Shown: positions 44,075 to 53,099 of the stretch, piece after piece | Layout: each line of letters begins with the position of its first letter | Position numbering within the stretch: position 1 is the first letter of the stretch | DNA from: Bin87 sp965220105 | GTDB lineage: Bacteria > Chloroflexota > Dehalococcoidia > Lucifugimonadales > UBA3495 | Assembly: GCA_965220105.1 (NCBI GenBank) | Contig: OZ244811.1 | Coordinates: 1,798,001-1,862,000 of the forward strand | DNA length: 64,000 nucleotides | Direction of reading: 5' to 3' | Program-made: the position numbers and the translations under genes | The notes under the pieces: model-generated | Databases searched by the model: none | What the model was told of the DNA's origin: nothing | Seen by the model: only the letters and a program-made list of their open reading frames with translations

Positions 44075-44785
44075 TCAGTCAAGCAACTGCACGGCGAGTT
44101 GATGGAAGTCGGCGACCTCGAAGTCCGGCTGGAAGGGTGATTCCTCATTGGGAAGGTTGTAACGATTGACGTAGGCGGCCCGGTATCCGCAGGCACGGGC
44201 GCCGGTGATATCGAAGGAATGGGCGGCCACCATCATTATTTGGGCCGGTTCTTTTTGGAGGATGCGGGCGGCGGTGCGGTAGACGGCGGGGTGCGGCTTG
44301 AAGACGCCAGCGTACTCCACCGAAATGATGTTACCGAACGGGATTTTGATATTGTCCCGAGCCAGCTTTTCCAGGTAGTCCTGTTCGCCGTTGGAGAGGG
44401 CTACCAGTTGGTAGCGACCGCTGTCGGCGAGGCGCTGCAGGCCGGCCACCGAATCGTCGTAAGGGCGCAGGTCGTCGTAAACGGCCATGAACCGATCAAC
44501 GTCGTCGTAGGAGAAATCGACGGCGTGAAGCCGCAGGCAATAGACGAAGGCGCGGCGGCAGGTCTCCCGATACCCGCGGTGGCCCAGCATGAACAGGTTG
44601 TCCTGGTATTGCTCGATGCGCTGGCGATTGCGCCAGTCGTCCCAGAACTGGGCGCCGGATACTGAGGAGCCGCGTTCGGCGATGAATTGCCCCGCCGGTT
44701 TGGCGAGACTACCTCCCAGGTCGAGGACAGTGCCGAAGATATCGAAGGTCAGGGTATCAACCTGGGAGAGGTAGCCAGATGTCAT
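44075..44785 (-). CDS. Haloacid dehalogenase, type II
   Basis: The 236-residue protein has the HAD motifs of the L-2-haloacid dehalogenase group. Motif I is LTFDIFGTVLD with the nucleophile D15. Motif II is ALSNGEQDYL, motif III has K in VFKPHPAVYR, and motif IV is MMVAAHSFDITGARACG. It could hydrolyse a halogenated or other 2-substituted acid; related proteins include general phosphatases. It starts the minus-strand run that ends with the EntS-like MFS gene. Confidence 0.87.
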   Translation of the reverse strand: MTSGYLSQVDTLTFDIFGTVLDLGGSLAKPAGQFIAERGSSVSGAQFWDDWRNRQRIEQYQDNLFMLGHRGYRETCRRAFVYCLRLHAVDFSYDDVDRFMAVYDDLRPYDDSVAGLQRLADSGRYQLVALSNGEQDYLEKLARDNIKIPFGNIISVEYAGVFKPHPAVYRTAARILQKEPAQIMMVAAHSFDITGARACGYRAAYVNRYNLPNEESPFQPDFEVADFHQLAVQLLD

Positions 44786-44805
44786 GGCGGGCGGTTCCTG
44801 GAAAG

Positions 44806-45045
44806 TCAGGCCGGCTTGATGTTTTCGACGTTGGTCTGGTCAACGTTGATCTGGCGCTTGACGCTGTCGAAGTAGACGATCAGCCAGGTGGCCGGGCCGA
44901 TGGAGCGCTTTTCGCGGACCTCGCCCTGGTCGCCGACGGAGATGCTACGGACGGATGAACCGACCGGGGAGGCCATTACTTCGCGGACCTCAAAGGCATT
45001 GACGCACTCTACCTTCATTCCTGCTTCAAACTGGTCAAAACTCAT
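44806..45045 (-). CDS. Small beta-rich protein, unknown
   Basis: The 79-residue protein has a perfect AAGGAGG 8 bases before its ATG at 45045, so it is almost surely translated. The pattern, with VGDQGEVREKR and TWLIVYFDSVKRQINV, suggests a small SH3-like barrel. I do not recognise a family. It lies 20 bases upstream of the HAD gene on the same strand. Confidence 0.65.
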   Translation of the reverse strand: MSFDQFEAGMKVECVNAFEVREVMASPVGSSVRSISVGDQGEVREKRSIGPATWLIVYFDSVKRQINVDQTNVENIKPA

Positions 45046-45256
45046 GGGGGTTACCTCCTTCAAACGAGGCGGTTGGCGAACCGGACGGGGGTTGGTTTCA
45101 CGCATTTAGGGACGATACGGCAGTGTACGGGTCTGGCGGTGGCAGTGTCAACGCAACCGGCATTGGCGTAACTGTTCAGAGTTGGTGGGTTGAATTGGCC
45201 GAAGGCGGGTTGCCGAAGGCTGGCACGGGTGGCGGTGGTTATGTCATATACAGGGC

Positions 45257-46510
45257 ATGGATACTTAAGTTGACCTCACCACCGCCGACCGCGCTGTCCT
45301 CATCGCCAGCATCGCCCAACTGCAGGCCACCGTTCTGGAACAGCAGCGGGTGATTGAGCGGTTGGAGCGGCGGGTTGCCGAACTGGAAGGCCAGGCGAAA
45401 TCGGGCCGCCAGCCGCGCCGGTGAAGCAGCAGCCCCGCAAGCAGCGACGCCACGGCTTTGCCCGCCGGCGCATGACGCCCACCCAGCGGGTGGAGCACGT
45501 GCGGGTGGAGCACGTGATGGAGAACGGTCCCGATTGCGGGACTCACCTGACTGGGGGCTGGACTCAGCGCACTCGGGAAGTCATCGAGTTGCCGGTGGCT
45601 CCGGTACGGGTCACCGAGCACGTCTACATTGCGCGGACTTGCCCGGCGCGGACTTGCCCGGCGCGGACTTGCCCGGCGTGCCGGCGCCGCTGCACGCCCC
45701 CGGCGGGACCTGGACGGTGTGGTTTTGGGACGGCAGCGCCGCGGCGTCAACCTGCTCAGCCTGGTCGCCACGCTACGGGAAGAAGCGCGAATGCCCTTCC
45801 GCACCATCCAGCGGTATCTGGATACCGTACAGCAACGGCGCGTCAGCGCGGGCGCCATCGTCGGGGCCAACGGCTACGTGTGGACTTTCAGCACCCCCAC
45901 CGAACGCTACTTCCTGCGGCGGGGCCGGGGCAAGACGGTGGTGGATGAAGCCCTGAACGATGCTTTCTCCGGAGTATTGGTCAGCGATTGCTACGCTGTC
46001 TACCACCATTATGATGGCCCCAAACAACGCTGCTGGGCCCACCTGCTGCGGGACATCCACGACCAGCGCGCCCGCTACCCCGAGGATGCGCCACTGGCCA
46101 GGTGGGCCGACGCCGTCCACGGGATTTACGATCGGGCCAAAGCCTTCACTCATCCCCAGGCCAAGCCGCGGCGCACCGCCCAACTGACCCTGGAACGCCA
46201 ACTGCTGGCCATCTGCCAGCCCTTCCTCGACGACCCGTCGGCAACTCAGGCCAAGCTGTGCCGACGCATTGAACGCCACATCAGGGAACTCTTTGTCTTC
46301 GTGGCCGAACCCGCAGCGCCTTCAGACAACAACGCCGCCGAGCGCAGCCTGCGCCACCTGGTCATCAGTCGCAAGATCAGCGGCGGCACCCGCTCGGAGC
46401 AAGGCACACAGAGCAAGATGACCTTGGCCTCTCTGTTCGGCGCCTGGCGCGCCCAGGGTCTAAATCCGCTCGCCGCCCGCCGTCAACTGCTCATTTCCCC
46501 GCAACTCTGA
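45257..46510 (+). pseudogene. IS66-family transposase, copy A, broken
   Basis: The coiled N-terminus (ERLERRVAELEG), the zinc-finger region (TCPACRRRCTPP) and the C-terminal DDE part are recognisable. The C-terminal part has VLVSDCYAVYHHYDGPKQRC, with the second Asp, and PSDNNAAERSLR, with the Glu region. Damage: TAA as the fourth codon (45266-45268), a two-base insertion near 45417, a 15-base unit repeated three times in the zinc finger, and a one-base insertion near 45711. A deletion at 45862-45869 has removed the HADETGW segment with the first catalytic Asp. It cannot be active. Confidence 0.85.
45631..45675 (+). repeat. 15-base unit repeated three times in copy A zinc finger
   Basis: GCGCGGACTTGCCCG occurs three times in a row, coding for ARTCP three times. 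Copy B has the same expansion at 48657-48701 with one change, so it predates the split of the two copies. Confidence 0.85.
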
Positions 46511-46529
46511 ACTGTTGCCCTGCCCTCAC

Positions 46530-47635
46530 CAGGGCCTTTCCAAAGTCAGGAACTGTTTGGGACAGCGGCGGTGGGTTGTGCGGCCAGTCGTTGGGCTTGG
46601 CCGGTGAGGGGTTCCTTTTCCGACCATAGCGGACATGTGCCCCGCAGTAGAGTAACGGCCACATTGCGCAGCAGGCCCATTACGGAGCCGCCATGGTGGG
46701 TCTGCAACACCTGACGGTCTTCGCCGAAGCTGTCGTCCTTGACGTGGAACAGGCTGTTTTCGATGGCCCAATGGCCCCGCATCAGGTCCAGTGCTTCCGC
46801 CGGCGACAGCGCCGGTCGGCTGGACACCGCATACTGAACGCTATCGATCTGAACGCTATCGATGGGTGGTTTGCCGCGGCGGCGTACTCGCTGCTTGATC
46901 ATCACCACGCTGGACAGCCCGGGCAAATTACCATAGCCCGCCAACTCTCCAGACACCCAGACCTGCCGATGTTCGGTGCGTCCGTGTCCCTTGCTGCTCA
47001 CCTCCCAATGCGGTTCACCAGTCAGCATCTCCAAACCGGGACAACGGGCCGCCACTGTTTCAATCCACGCCTGCGCCGCCCGGGGCTCGTCCACATGGTG
47101 GTCAATATGGTGGTCAATTGCCACCTGATCCAGCGCGGCCAGACCCTCCCGACTGAAAACGCACAGCGCTTTCAACTGGTGCCCATTCTCCCAACCCCCC
47201 CGCAACGTCTTGCCGTCCCACGCCGCCGTGGCGATGTCATTGCCACGACGCTCCTGCAACGCCATCACAAACTCCAGCAGCACCCGGCGCACCTCAGCCA
47301 CCGACACCATCCCCAGCAACCGCGACAGGGGCTGCGCCGACGGGCTGCGCCGCAGTTCCAACCGGCTCAACAACTGGGGCTGCGTGTCGCCAAAGCGGTA
47401 GACGGCACTCAACGATTGACAACCACACATCAAACCCAGCGCCGTCAAACTCAACACCCTCTCCAAAGGATGCGCCAAAAGGGATGCGCCAAACCCCGTC
47501 GGAACCGCCGATCCGTCAGTCGCGATAAATGCTCCCTCAGTAACTGGAACTCCTCGCACAACGATCGCTCTTTATCCATATCCGCACCTCCACACCTCAA
47601 TCTTCATACTTTGCTAAAACTTTGGAAAGGCCCTG
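46530..47635 (-). mobile_element. ISAs1-like element between the two IS66-like copies
   Basis: CAGGGCCTTTCCAAAG (46530-46545) and CTTTGGAAAGGCCCTG (47620-47635) are perfect inverted ends. The symmetry continues outward through TTGCCCTGCCCT on both sides, so that 31-32 base arms reach exactly to the inner ends of the two IS66-like copies. The element holds one transposase gene. No direct target repeat can be seen because the flanks are themselves inverted. Confidence 0.75.
46546..47579 (-). pseudogene. ISAs1-family transposase with a 14-base duplication
   Basis: The DDE transposase of the ISAs1 type is nearly complete: LTALGLMCGCQSLSAV, then AAWDGKTLRGG with the first Asp, and MRGHWAIENSLFHVKDDSF near the end. 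The natural start is ATG at 47579 with GGAGG upstream (MDKERSLCEEFQLLREHL). A tandem duplication of about 14 bases at 47465-47492 shifts the frame between FRRGLAHP and LERVLSLTA. Two further in-frame duplications exist, of 15 bases at 46834-46863 and of 12 bases near 47094. Without the shift the protein would be about 340 residues. Confidence 0.8.
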
Positions 47636-47655
47636 GGCCAGGGCAGGGCAACAGT

Positions 47656-49072
47656 TCAGAGTTGCGGGGAAATGAGCAGTTGACGGCAGGCGGCGAGCGG
47701 ATTTAGACCCTGGGCGCGCCAGGCGCCGAAGAGGGATGCCAGCGTCATCTTGCTCTGTGTGCCTTGCTCCGAGCGGGTGCCGCCGCTGATCTTGCGGCTG
47801 ATGACCAGATGTCGCAGGCTGCGCTCGGCGGCGTTGTTGTCTGAAGGCGCTGCGGGTTCGGCCACAAAGACAAAGAGTTCCCTGATGTGGTTCTCCATGC
47901 GTCGGCACAGTTTGGCCTGAGTTGCCGACGGGTCGTCGAGGAAGGGCTGGCAGATGGCCAGCAGTTGGCGTTCCAGGGCCAGTTGGGCGGTGCGGCGCCG
48001 CTTGGCCTGGGGATGAGTGCAGGCTTTGGCTCGGTCGTAAATCCCGTGGACGGCGTCAGCCCACCTGGCCAGTGGCGCAGCATCGGGGTAGAGGGCGCGC
48101 AGGTCATGGATGTCCCGCAGCAGGTGGGCCCAGCACCGCTGCTTGGGGCCATCATAATGGTGGTAGGCAGCGTAGCAATCGCTGACCAATACTCCGGAAA
48201 AAGCATCGCTCAGGGCTTCATCCACCACCGTCTTGCCCCGGCCCCGCCGCAGGAAGTAGCGTTCGGTGGGGGTGCTGAAAGTCCACACGTAGCCGTTGGC
48301 CCCGCTCTGACGCCAGCCGGTTTCGTCGGCCCGGTTTCGTCGGCCCGGTTTCGTCGGCCCGGTTTCGTCGGCCCGGTTTCGTCGGCGTGGACCACCGGGC
48401 TGGCCCGGACGCGGTCCAGTATGCCGGCTACCATCGGCTGGGCCTTTGGCGCCGTCTGACGAATGGCCCCGACGATGGCGCCCGCGCTGACGCGCCGTTA
48501 CTGTACGGTATCCAGATACCGCTGGATGGTGGGGAAGGGCATTCGCGCTTCTTCCCGTAGCGTGGCGACCAGGCTGAGCAGGTTGACGCCGCGGCCCTGC
48601 CGTCCCAAAACCACACCGTCCAGTCCCGCCGGGGGCGTGCAGCGGCGCCGGCACGCCGGGCAAGTCCGCGCCGGGCAAGTCCGAGCCGGGCAAGTCCGCG
48701 CAATGTAGACGTGCTCGGTGACCCGTACCGGAGCCACCGGCAACTCGATGACTTCCCGAGTGCGCTGAGTCCAGCCCCCAGTCAGGTGAGTCCCGCAATC
48801 GGGACCGTTCTCCATCACGTGCTCCACCCGCACGTGCTCCACCCGCTGGGTGGACGTCATGCGCCGGCGGGCAAAGCCGTGGCGTCGCTGCTTGCGGGGC
48901 TGCTGCTTCACCGGCGGCTGGCGGCCCGATTTCGCCTGGCCTGCCAGTTCGGCAATCGCCGCTCCAACCGCTCAATCACCCGCTGCTGTTCCAGAACGGT
49001 GGCCTGCAGTTGGGCGATGCTGGCGATGAGGACAGCGCGGTCGGCGGTGGTGAGGTCAACTTAAGTATCCAT
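47656..49072 (-). pseudogene. IS66-family transposase, copy B, broken
   Basis: It shares with copy A the early TAA (49061-49063) and the zinc-finger expansion, so both descend from an already damaged element. Differences: the GRQPPVKQQPRKQRRHG region is in frame, a further TAA lies at 48498-48500 where copy A has CAA (Gln), and a 14-base unit is present five times at 48317-48386 inside the HADETG motif that carries the first catalytic Asp. The extra 56 bases shift the frame. The C-terminal DDE part after GANGYVWTFS is intact and ends like copy A. Confidence 0.85.
48317..48386 (-). repeat. 14-base unit repeated five times in the transposase active-site codons
   Basis: CCGGTTTCGTCGGC (plus strand) occurs five times without a mismatch. 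On the coding strand it repeats the GACGAAACCGGGCC that encodes the Asp-Glu-Thr-Gly of HADETG. Four extra copies add 56 bases. Confidence 0.9.
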
Positions 49073-49266
49073 GCCCTGTATATGACATAACCACCGCCAC
49101 CCGTGCCAGCCTTCGGCAACCCGCCTTCGGCCAATTCAACCCACCAACTCTGAACAGTTAGGGGTTGGCAGGTCGACTAGACGATAGACGTGGGCCGTCG
49201 TATCATTGGACGTGGCATCCGCAGGCGGCGCCACCAGTCTCAACAGAGCATAAGCACGGAGGAACA

Positions 49267-49629
49267 ATGAAGATCGTAAAGATGTCGGCAGTGCCCCGAA
49301 CCGAGGGTATTACGCCCCTGTTTACCGGAAACGTTGGTCGTCAGGCGATTCTCGATCCGGACGACAGCAACAACTTCAACTTTGGCATCGTCCACTTCGG
49401 AGCCGGAGTGCGTAACAAGTTCCACAAGCACAGCGGCGACCAGATTCTGATTGTCACGGAAGGCACCGGCACCGTTGCCACCCGCGACGAGTCCGTCGTG
49501 GTGTCAACGGGCGATGTGGCCATCATCCCCGCTGGCGAAGACCACTGGCACGGCGCTCCCGATGCCACGGCGATGTCCCACATCACCATCACGGTGAAGG
49601 GGAGCGAGACAGAGCAGACCGAAGCGTAA
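49267..49629 (+). CDS. Cupin-domain protein
   Basis: The 120-residue protein is a single cupin with a full metal set: FGAGVRNKFHKHSGDQILIVTEG, in which two histidines and a later acidic residue fit motif 1 (about residues 50-72), and VAIIPAGEDHWHGAP with the last histidine in motif 2 near 97. GGAGG lies 7 bases before the ATG. Relatives are often annotated as quercetin dioxygenase-like or as carboxymuconolactone-linked cupins; function is open. It follows the mobile island directly and converges with the MFS gene of the zinc locus. Confidence 0.83.
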   Translation: MKIVKMSAVPRTEGITPLFTGNVGRQAILDPDDSNNFNFGIVHFGAGVRNKFHKHSGDQILIVTEGTGTVATRDESVVVSTGDVAIIPAGEDHWHGAPDATAMSHITITVKGSETEQTEA

Positions 49630-49655
49630 CTTCAGTTTTGCAACGGGATAATTGT

Positions 49656-49683
49656 GCGGGGGCGACCAATCGGTCGCCCCCGC
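49656..49683. terminator. Bidirectional hairpin between convergent genes
   Basis: GCGGGGGCGACC (49656-49667) and GGTCGCCCCCGC (49672-49683) form a perfect 12-bp stem with a 4-base loop, between the stops of the cupin and MFS genes. There is no long T-run. Confidence 0.55.
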
Positions 49684-49710
49684 TTCGCTTGCCTGGTCCA
49701 GGCGAATCAC

Positions 49711-51231
49711 TCAGTGGCGATGGCCATGGTCGCCGTGGTCACCGTGCGCGCCGTGGTCGCCGTGGTCATCGTGCGTGCCGTGTGCGCCGTGGCCGTGGTC
49801 GCCGTGGTCATCGTGTACGCCGTGGCCGTGGTCATCGTGGTCGTCATGGCCGTCGGCGGTTAGCGCGGGCCGGGGGAGGCGCACCATTGCCAGGATGATG
49901 GCGGCGGCGAGGTACAACGCGGCGGTGTAATAGAACAGGTAAGTGTAGTCCTGGGCGTACAACCAACCGGCCAGGATGGGCGACACCGCGCTCAATACGA
50001 AGCGCGAGGTGGACAGGAACCCCAAGGTGGTGGCCGCCGTACCTTCCCGCACGATGTCCAGGGCGGCGGCGGTCAATATCGGTTGGTCGCTATACAGGAA
50101 TATGCCCAATGCGGCAAGGAGTCCGGTCATTACCGCCAGGTTGGTGCTGAAGGGGACCATAATGATCGTGATGATCGCGAGGAACAACATGCCCGGGACC
50201 AGCACCGTTTTCCTTCCAAATCGGTCGGACAAATATCCCATTACGGGGCTGGCGAAGATGCCCACCAGGACGAGGAGTCCGATCAATCCTCCCCGGATGA
50301 AAACTCCTTCGAAGACGCCCCCGGCTCCGTCCGGATCTGTCCTCAGACCCAGCACGTCGGCCAGGTATAGGGGGAGAAGGGTCACAAATCCGATGTATGC
50401 CATCCCACGCAGGCCGGCGACCAGCGTGATTCCCCATACGCGGGGATTGCGAACGAGGAGCTTGGTCTCGTCCAACTGGGAGCGCATGGTCAGCCCTTGC
50501 TGGGAATCGGCCGCCTCCTGGGCGCGGTTGCCGATATCCCGGAACGCCCAGAACACGAGGAAGGCCAGGAAGATAGGCACGGCGCCGTAGATGGTGATGA
50601 TGGACTGCCAGGTGAGAGTGATTAACAGGAAGCCGGTTAACACGGGCCCCAATACGTCGCCCACGTTGCCGCCGACGCCGTGGAACGAGAGGACTGAACC
50701 CCGTCGGTGGGCGAAGTGGGATGACAACGCCGCCATGGCCGGCAGGTGCCATACCGAAGCCGCGATGGCAACCACGGCCATGCCAATCAGCAGGATTATG
50801 TAGCCCAGGACGTTGAGGCTCGCGCCGGTCTCGGCGGAGGCGCCGGTTTGTCCGGCAACCAACCACGAGCTGCCGGGGAGTTGCCAGCCGGCCGCCGCCA
50901 TCAGCAACCAGCCCACGCCGAAGAGGGCCATGCAGACGGCCATCACCCAACCCCAATAACGGCGCAGGGCGTCGGTGAGCACGCCGCCGGGCAGCGCGAC
51001 TACTCCAGATGCGATTTCGCGGGTGGTCTGGATGCTCGTAGCCGCGATGATGCTGCCGCCCAGCAAGAGATCCCTCACTTCGGGCAGGACGACGATGAAG
51101 CTTTGTGCGACCCAGTGGAATACACCGTGGCCGCTGGTGAGGCCGCCGATGATGAAGGCAGCGCCCCTCCTGACACCGGTGCGTCCTTCCGTTACCGACG
51201 GGGCGGCTTGATGATGGTGAGCGTGAGCCAT
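49711..51231 (-). CDS. MFS transporter with His-rich C-terminal tail
   Basis: The 506-residue protein begins MAHAHHHQAAP and has 12 predicted spans with motif A-like YLSDRFGRKTVLVPG in the second half. It ends with about 48 residues made almost only of His, Asp and Gly (blocks such as DDHGDHGHGAHG). His-rich ends of this kind bind Zn or Ni in metal transporters and chaperones. Together with the znu genes upstream on the same strand (31-base gap) this suggests a metal-related carrier, perhaps for zinc or a metal complex. GGAGG lies 6 bases before the ATG. Confidence 0.85.
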   Translation of the reverse strand: MAHAHHHQAAPSVTEGRTGVRRGAAFIIGGLTSGHGVFHWVAQSFIVVLPEVRDLLLGGSIIAATSIQTTREIASGVVALPGGVLTDALRRYWGWVMAVCMALFGVGWLLMAAAGWQLPGSSWLVAGQTGASAETGASLNVLGYIILLIGMAVVAIAASVWHLPAMAALSSHFAHRRGSVLSFHGVGGNVGDVLGPVLTGFLLITLTWQSIITIYGAVPIFLAFLVFWAFRDIGNRAQEAADSQQGLTMRSQLDETKLLVRNPRVWGITLVAGLRGMAYIGFVTLLPLYLADVLGLRTDPDGAGGVFEGVFIRGGLIGLLVLVGIFASPVMGYLSDRFGRKTVLVPGMLFLAIITIIMVPFSTNLAVMTGLLAALGIFLYSDQPILTAAALDIVREGTAATTLGFLSTSRFVLSAVSPILAGWLYAQDYTYLFYYTAALYLAAAIILAMVRLPRPALTADGHDDHDDHGHGVHDDHGDHGHGAHGTHDDHGDHGAHGDHGDHGHRH

Positions 51232-51261
51232 GTTGACCTCCTGTGGCCAATTGGTTGGAGG

Positions 51262-52140
51262 CTATTCGAGGGTGTTGCCCGAACCCTGGGGCAACCGGGC
51301 GAGTGCGCCCTCCCGGTGGGCAGCCCGGCCGAGTCGATTGCGAATTTTAGCCCACGACAGGGCCAGCACGAAAAGAGCGGCGGAGAGGAGCACGACGCTG
51401 GCTCCGGATGAAACATCGACAAAGTAGCTGATGTAGATGCCAACGGCGCCGCAGAATACGCCAATGGCGGTGGACGCCAGGGCCATCTTGCGGAAGCTGT
51501 TGGTGAGCAGGCGCGCGATGATGGGCGGAATTACCACGGCGGCGGCGATCATGGTTACGCCGAGCACCTGCATGGAGACTACGATGGTCGCCGCCAACAT
51601 CAGGGAGAACACCGTATCGACCCATCCGGTGGGGACGCCGTAGAATTGGGCCACTTCCGGGTCGAAGGTGGCGAACAAAAAGAGCTTGTAAGCGACGAAA
51701 AACACGGATACTACGATGGTTGAGACGATGGCGATGGCGATGAGCTCGCTGCGGTCCACGGCCAACACGCTGCCCCAGAGGGAGGCTTCGAAATCCCGGG
51801 TGAAACTCTGGTTGCGGCTGATGATGGCGATGCCCAGGGCGAAACTGGCGGTGGTGATGATGCCGATGGCGGCGTCGGAGCCGATGGGGTTGCGTCGGGT
51901 GGTCCAGGTGATGAGCAGGGCGGAGAGGAAACCCCAGGCGGTGGCGCCGATGAAAAAGTTGATTGACATGATCCAGCTGACGACGGCGCCGCCGAAAATG
52001 GCATGCGACAGGCCATGGCCAATGTACGACATTCCGCGCAGGACGATGTATATGCCCATCAGGCCACAGAGGCCGCCCACCAGGCTGGCGGCGATGAGGG
52101 CCTTGACGAAAAAGCCGAATTCAAAGGGTTCCAGAAGCAA
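51262..52140 (-). CDS. znuB: Zinc/manganese ABC permease (ZnuB-like)
   Basis: The 292-residue protein is an ABC-3 family permease. LVGGLCGLMGIYIVLRGMSY lies near residue 20, with GHGLSHAIFGGAVVSW next, and TIVVSMQVLGVTMIAAAVVIPP near 200 holds the cytoplasmic coupling loop. Eight or nine spans are likely. It starts directly after the stop of the ATPase gene and is cotranscribed with it. With ZnuA and ZnuC it would import a divalent metal across the cytoplasmic membrane. Confidence 0.92.
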   Translation of the reverse strand: MLLEPFEFGFFVKALIAASLVGGLCGLMGIYIVLRGMSYIGHGLSHAIFGGAVVSWIMSINFFIGATAWGFLSALLITWTTRRNPIGSDAAIGIITTASFALGIAIISRNQSFTRDFEASLWGSVLAVDRSELIAIAIVSTIVVSVFFVAYKLFLFATFDPEVAQFYGVPTGWVDTVFSLMLAATIVVSMQVLGVTMIAAAVVIPPIIARLLTNSFRKMALASTAIGVFCGAVGIYISYFVDVSSGASVVLLSAALFVLALSWAKIRNRLGRAAHREGALARLPQGSGNTLE

Positions 52141-53094
52141 TCAGGAATCTCCCGCCGCCGGAACGCCTTCTTGATGATGGTGGTGCGTCGGCAGATTGCC
52201 CTCCGAGGTATGGATATGGTCGGGCGCCTCGAGGTGGCTGTTATCGGTTACGGTGGAAAGGGGTTCGCCGCCGTTTTGGTCGATCCAGAAGTGGGCGCTT
52301 TCGGCCACCAACGTCATGCCATGGTACTGGATGACGGGCATCTCCGCTCCGTACACCTCTTGCAGGATGTGGGGAGTGATGACGCGGTGCGGCGGGCCGT
52401 CGGCGACAACGGTTCCGTTGAGACAGACGATGCGGGGCAGGTGGACGGCCACGGCGTTGATTTCGTGGGTGGTCAGGATGATGGTAACCCCGGAGTGGTT
52501 GAGGTCGTGGAGCAAGTGCATCACGTCGTCCCGGGTCTTTACGTCCACGCCGGAGGTGGGTTCGTCCAACAGCAGCAGTTCCGGGTTACTGATCAGGGCG
52601 CGGGCGAGGAAGACGCGCTGTTGTTGCCCGCCCGACAACTGGCGGATGTGGCGTTTGGCCAGGTCGGCGATGCCGAGGCGTTCCATGATGTCGTAGGCCA
52701 GTTCCCGTTCCCGGCGGCGATACCAGGGGAACAGGGCGTTGACCATGGTCCGGCCCATCATCACCGTTTCTTCGACCGTGACCGGGAAGTTCCAGTCGAT
52801 TGTTTCCAGCTGGGGAACGTAGCCGGCCCGGTTGCGGCGTCCGCCGGGTTTGTCATAGACGCGCACGTTCCCGGCCATCACGTCGGCAGCGCCCAGGACG
52901 GTGCGTAACAGCGTGGTTTTGCCGGAGCCGCTGGGGCCGAGCAGCCCGACGAAATCGCCCGGCATGATGCGTAGGTCGATGTCCTGCAGGACGCGCGTGT
53001 CGTTGTAGCCGGCAGTCACGCCCTGGAGTTCGACGATAGGCCGTGCGTCCGGGTCGGGCCGGTGCAGGTGTTCTAATTCGGGAGGGTGCAACAT
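52141..53094 (-). CDS. znuC: Zinc/manganese ABC ATPase with His-rich C-terminus (ZnuC-like)
   Basis: The 317-residue ATPase has Walker A GPSGSGKT near residue 55, signature LSGGQQQR near 155, Walker B LLLLDEP and the H-loop TTHE. Metal-type ATPases of this group are usually about 250 residues. Here the C-terminus carries an extra 60 or so, ending in a segment with HIHTSEGNLPTHHHHQEG. The tail may bind zinc and so sense or buffer the imported metal. The stop is adjacent to the znuB start and its own start is 5 bases after znuA. Confidence 0.93.
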   Translation of the reverse strand: MLHPPELEHLHRPDPDARPIVELQGVTAGYNDTRVLQDIDLRIMPGDFVGLLGPSGSGKTTLLRTVLGAADVMAGNVRVYDKPGGRRNRAGYVPQLETIDWNFPVTVEETVMMGRTMVNALFPWYRRRERELAYDIMERLGIADLAKRHIRQLSGGQQQRVFLARALISNPELLLLDEPTSGVDVKTRDDVMHLLHDLNHSGVTIILTTHEINAVAVHLPRIVCLNGTVVADGPPHRVITPHILQEVYGAEMPVIQYHGMTLVAESAHFWIDQNGGEPLSTVTDNSHLEAPDHIHTSEGNLPTHHHHQEGVPAAGDS

Positions 53095-53099
53095 GGCGC

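Larger units (their letters stand above)
45170..46516 (+). mobile_element. IS66-like element, copy A (forward)
   Basis: The ends AACTGTTCAGAGTTG (45170-45184) and CAACTCTGAACTGTT (ending 46516) are inverted repeats with one mismatch. It encodes one decayed IS66-type transposase. Copy B at 47651-49159 is the same element in the opposite orientation at about 95% protein identity. No 8-base target duplication is seen at its own flanks. Confidence 0.8.
47651..49159 (-). mobile_element. IS66-like element, copy B (reverse)
   Basis: The ends AACAGTTCAGAGTTG (47651) and CAACTCTGAACAGTT (ending 49159) match the ends of copy A. It is inverted relative to copy A, so 45170-49159 forms one large palindrome of about 4 kb around the ISAs1-like element. 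It keeps the segment that copy A has lost. Confidence 0.8.

Noticed and set aside
45160..49170. A true composite transposon with target duplications at 45169 and 49160
   Set aside because: The bases outside the outer ends (CATTGGCGT on the left, AGGGGTTGG on the right) do not form a direct repeat, so movement as one unit is not shown.
49725..49860. Short repeated units that resemble a CRISPR array or minisatellite
   Set aside because: They are His, Asp and Gly codons of the MFS tail and stay in frame. There are no unique spacers of equal length.
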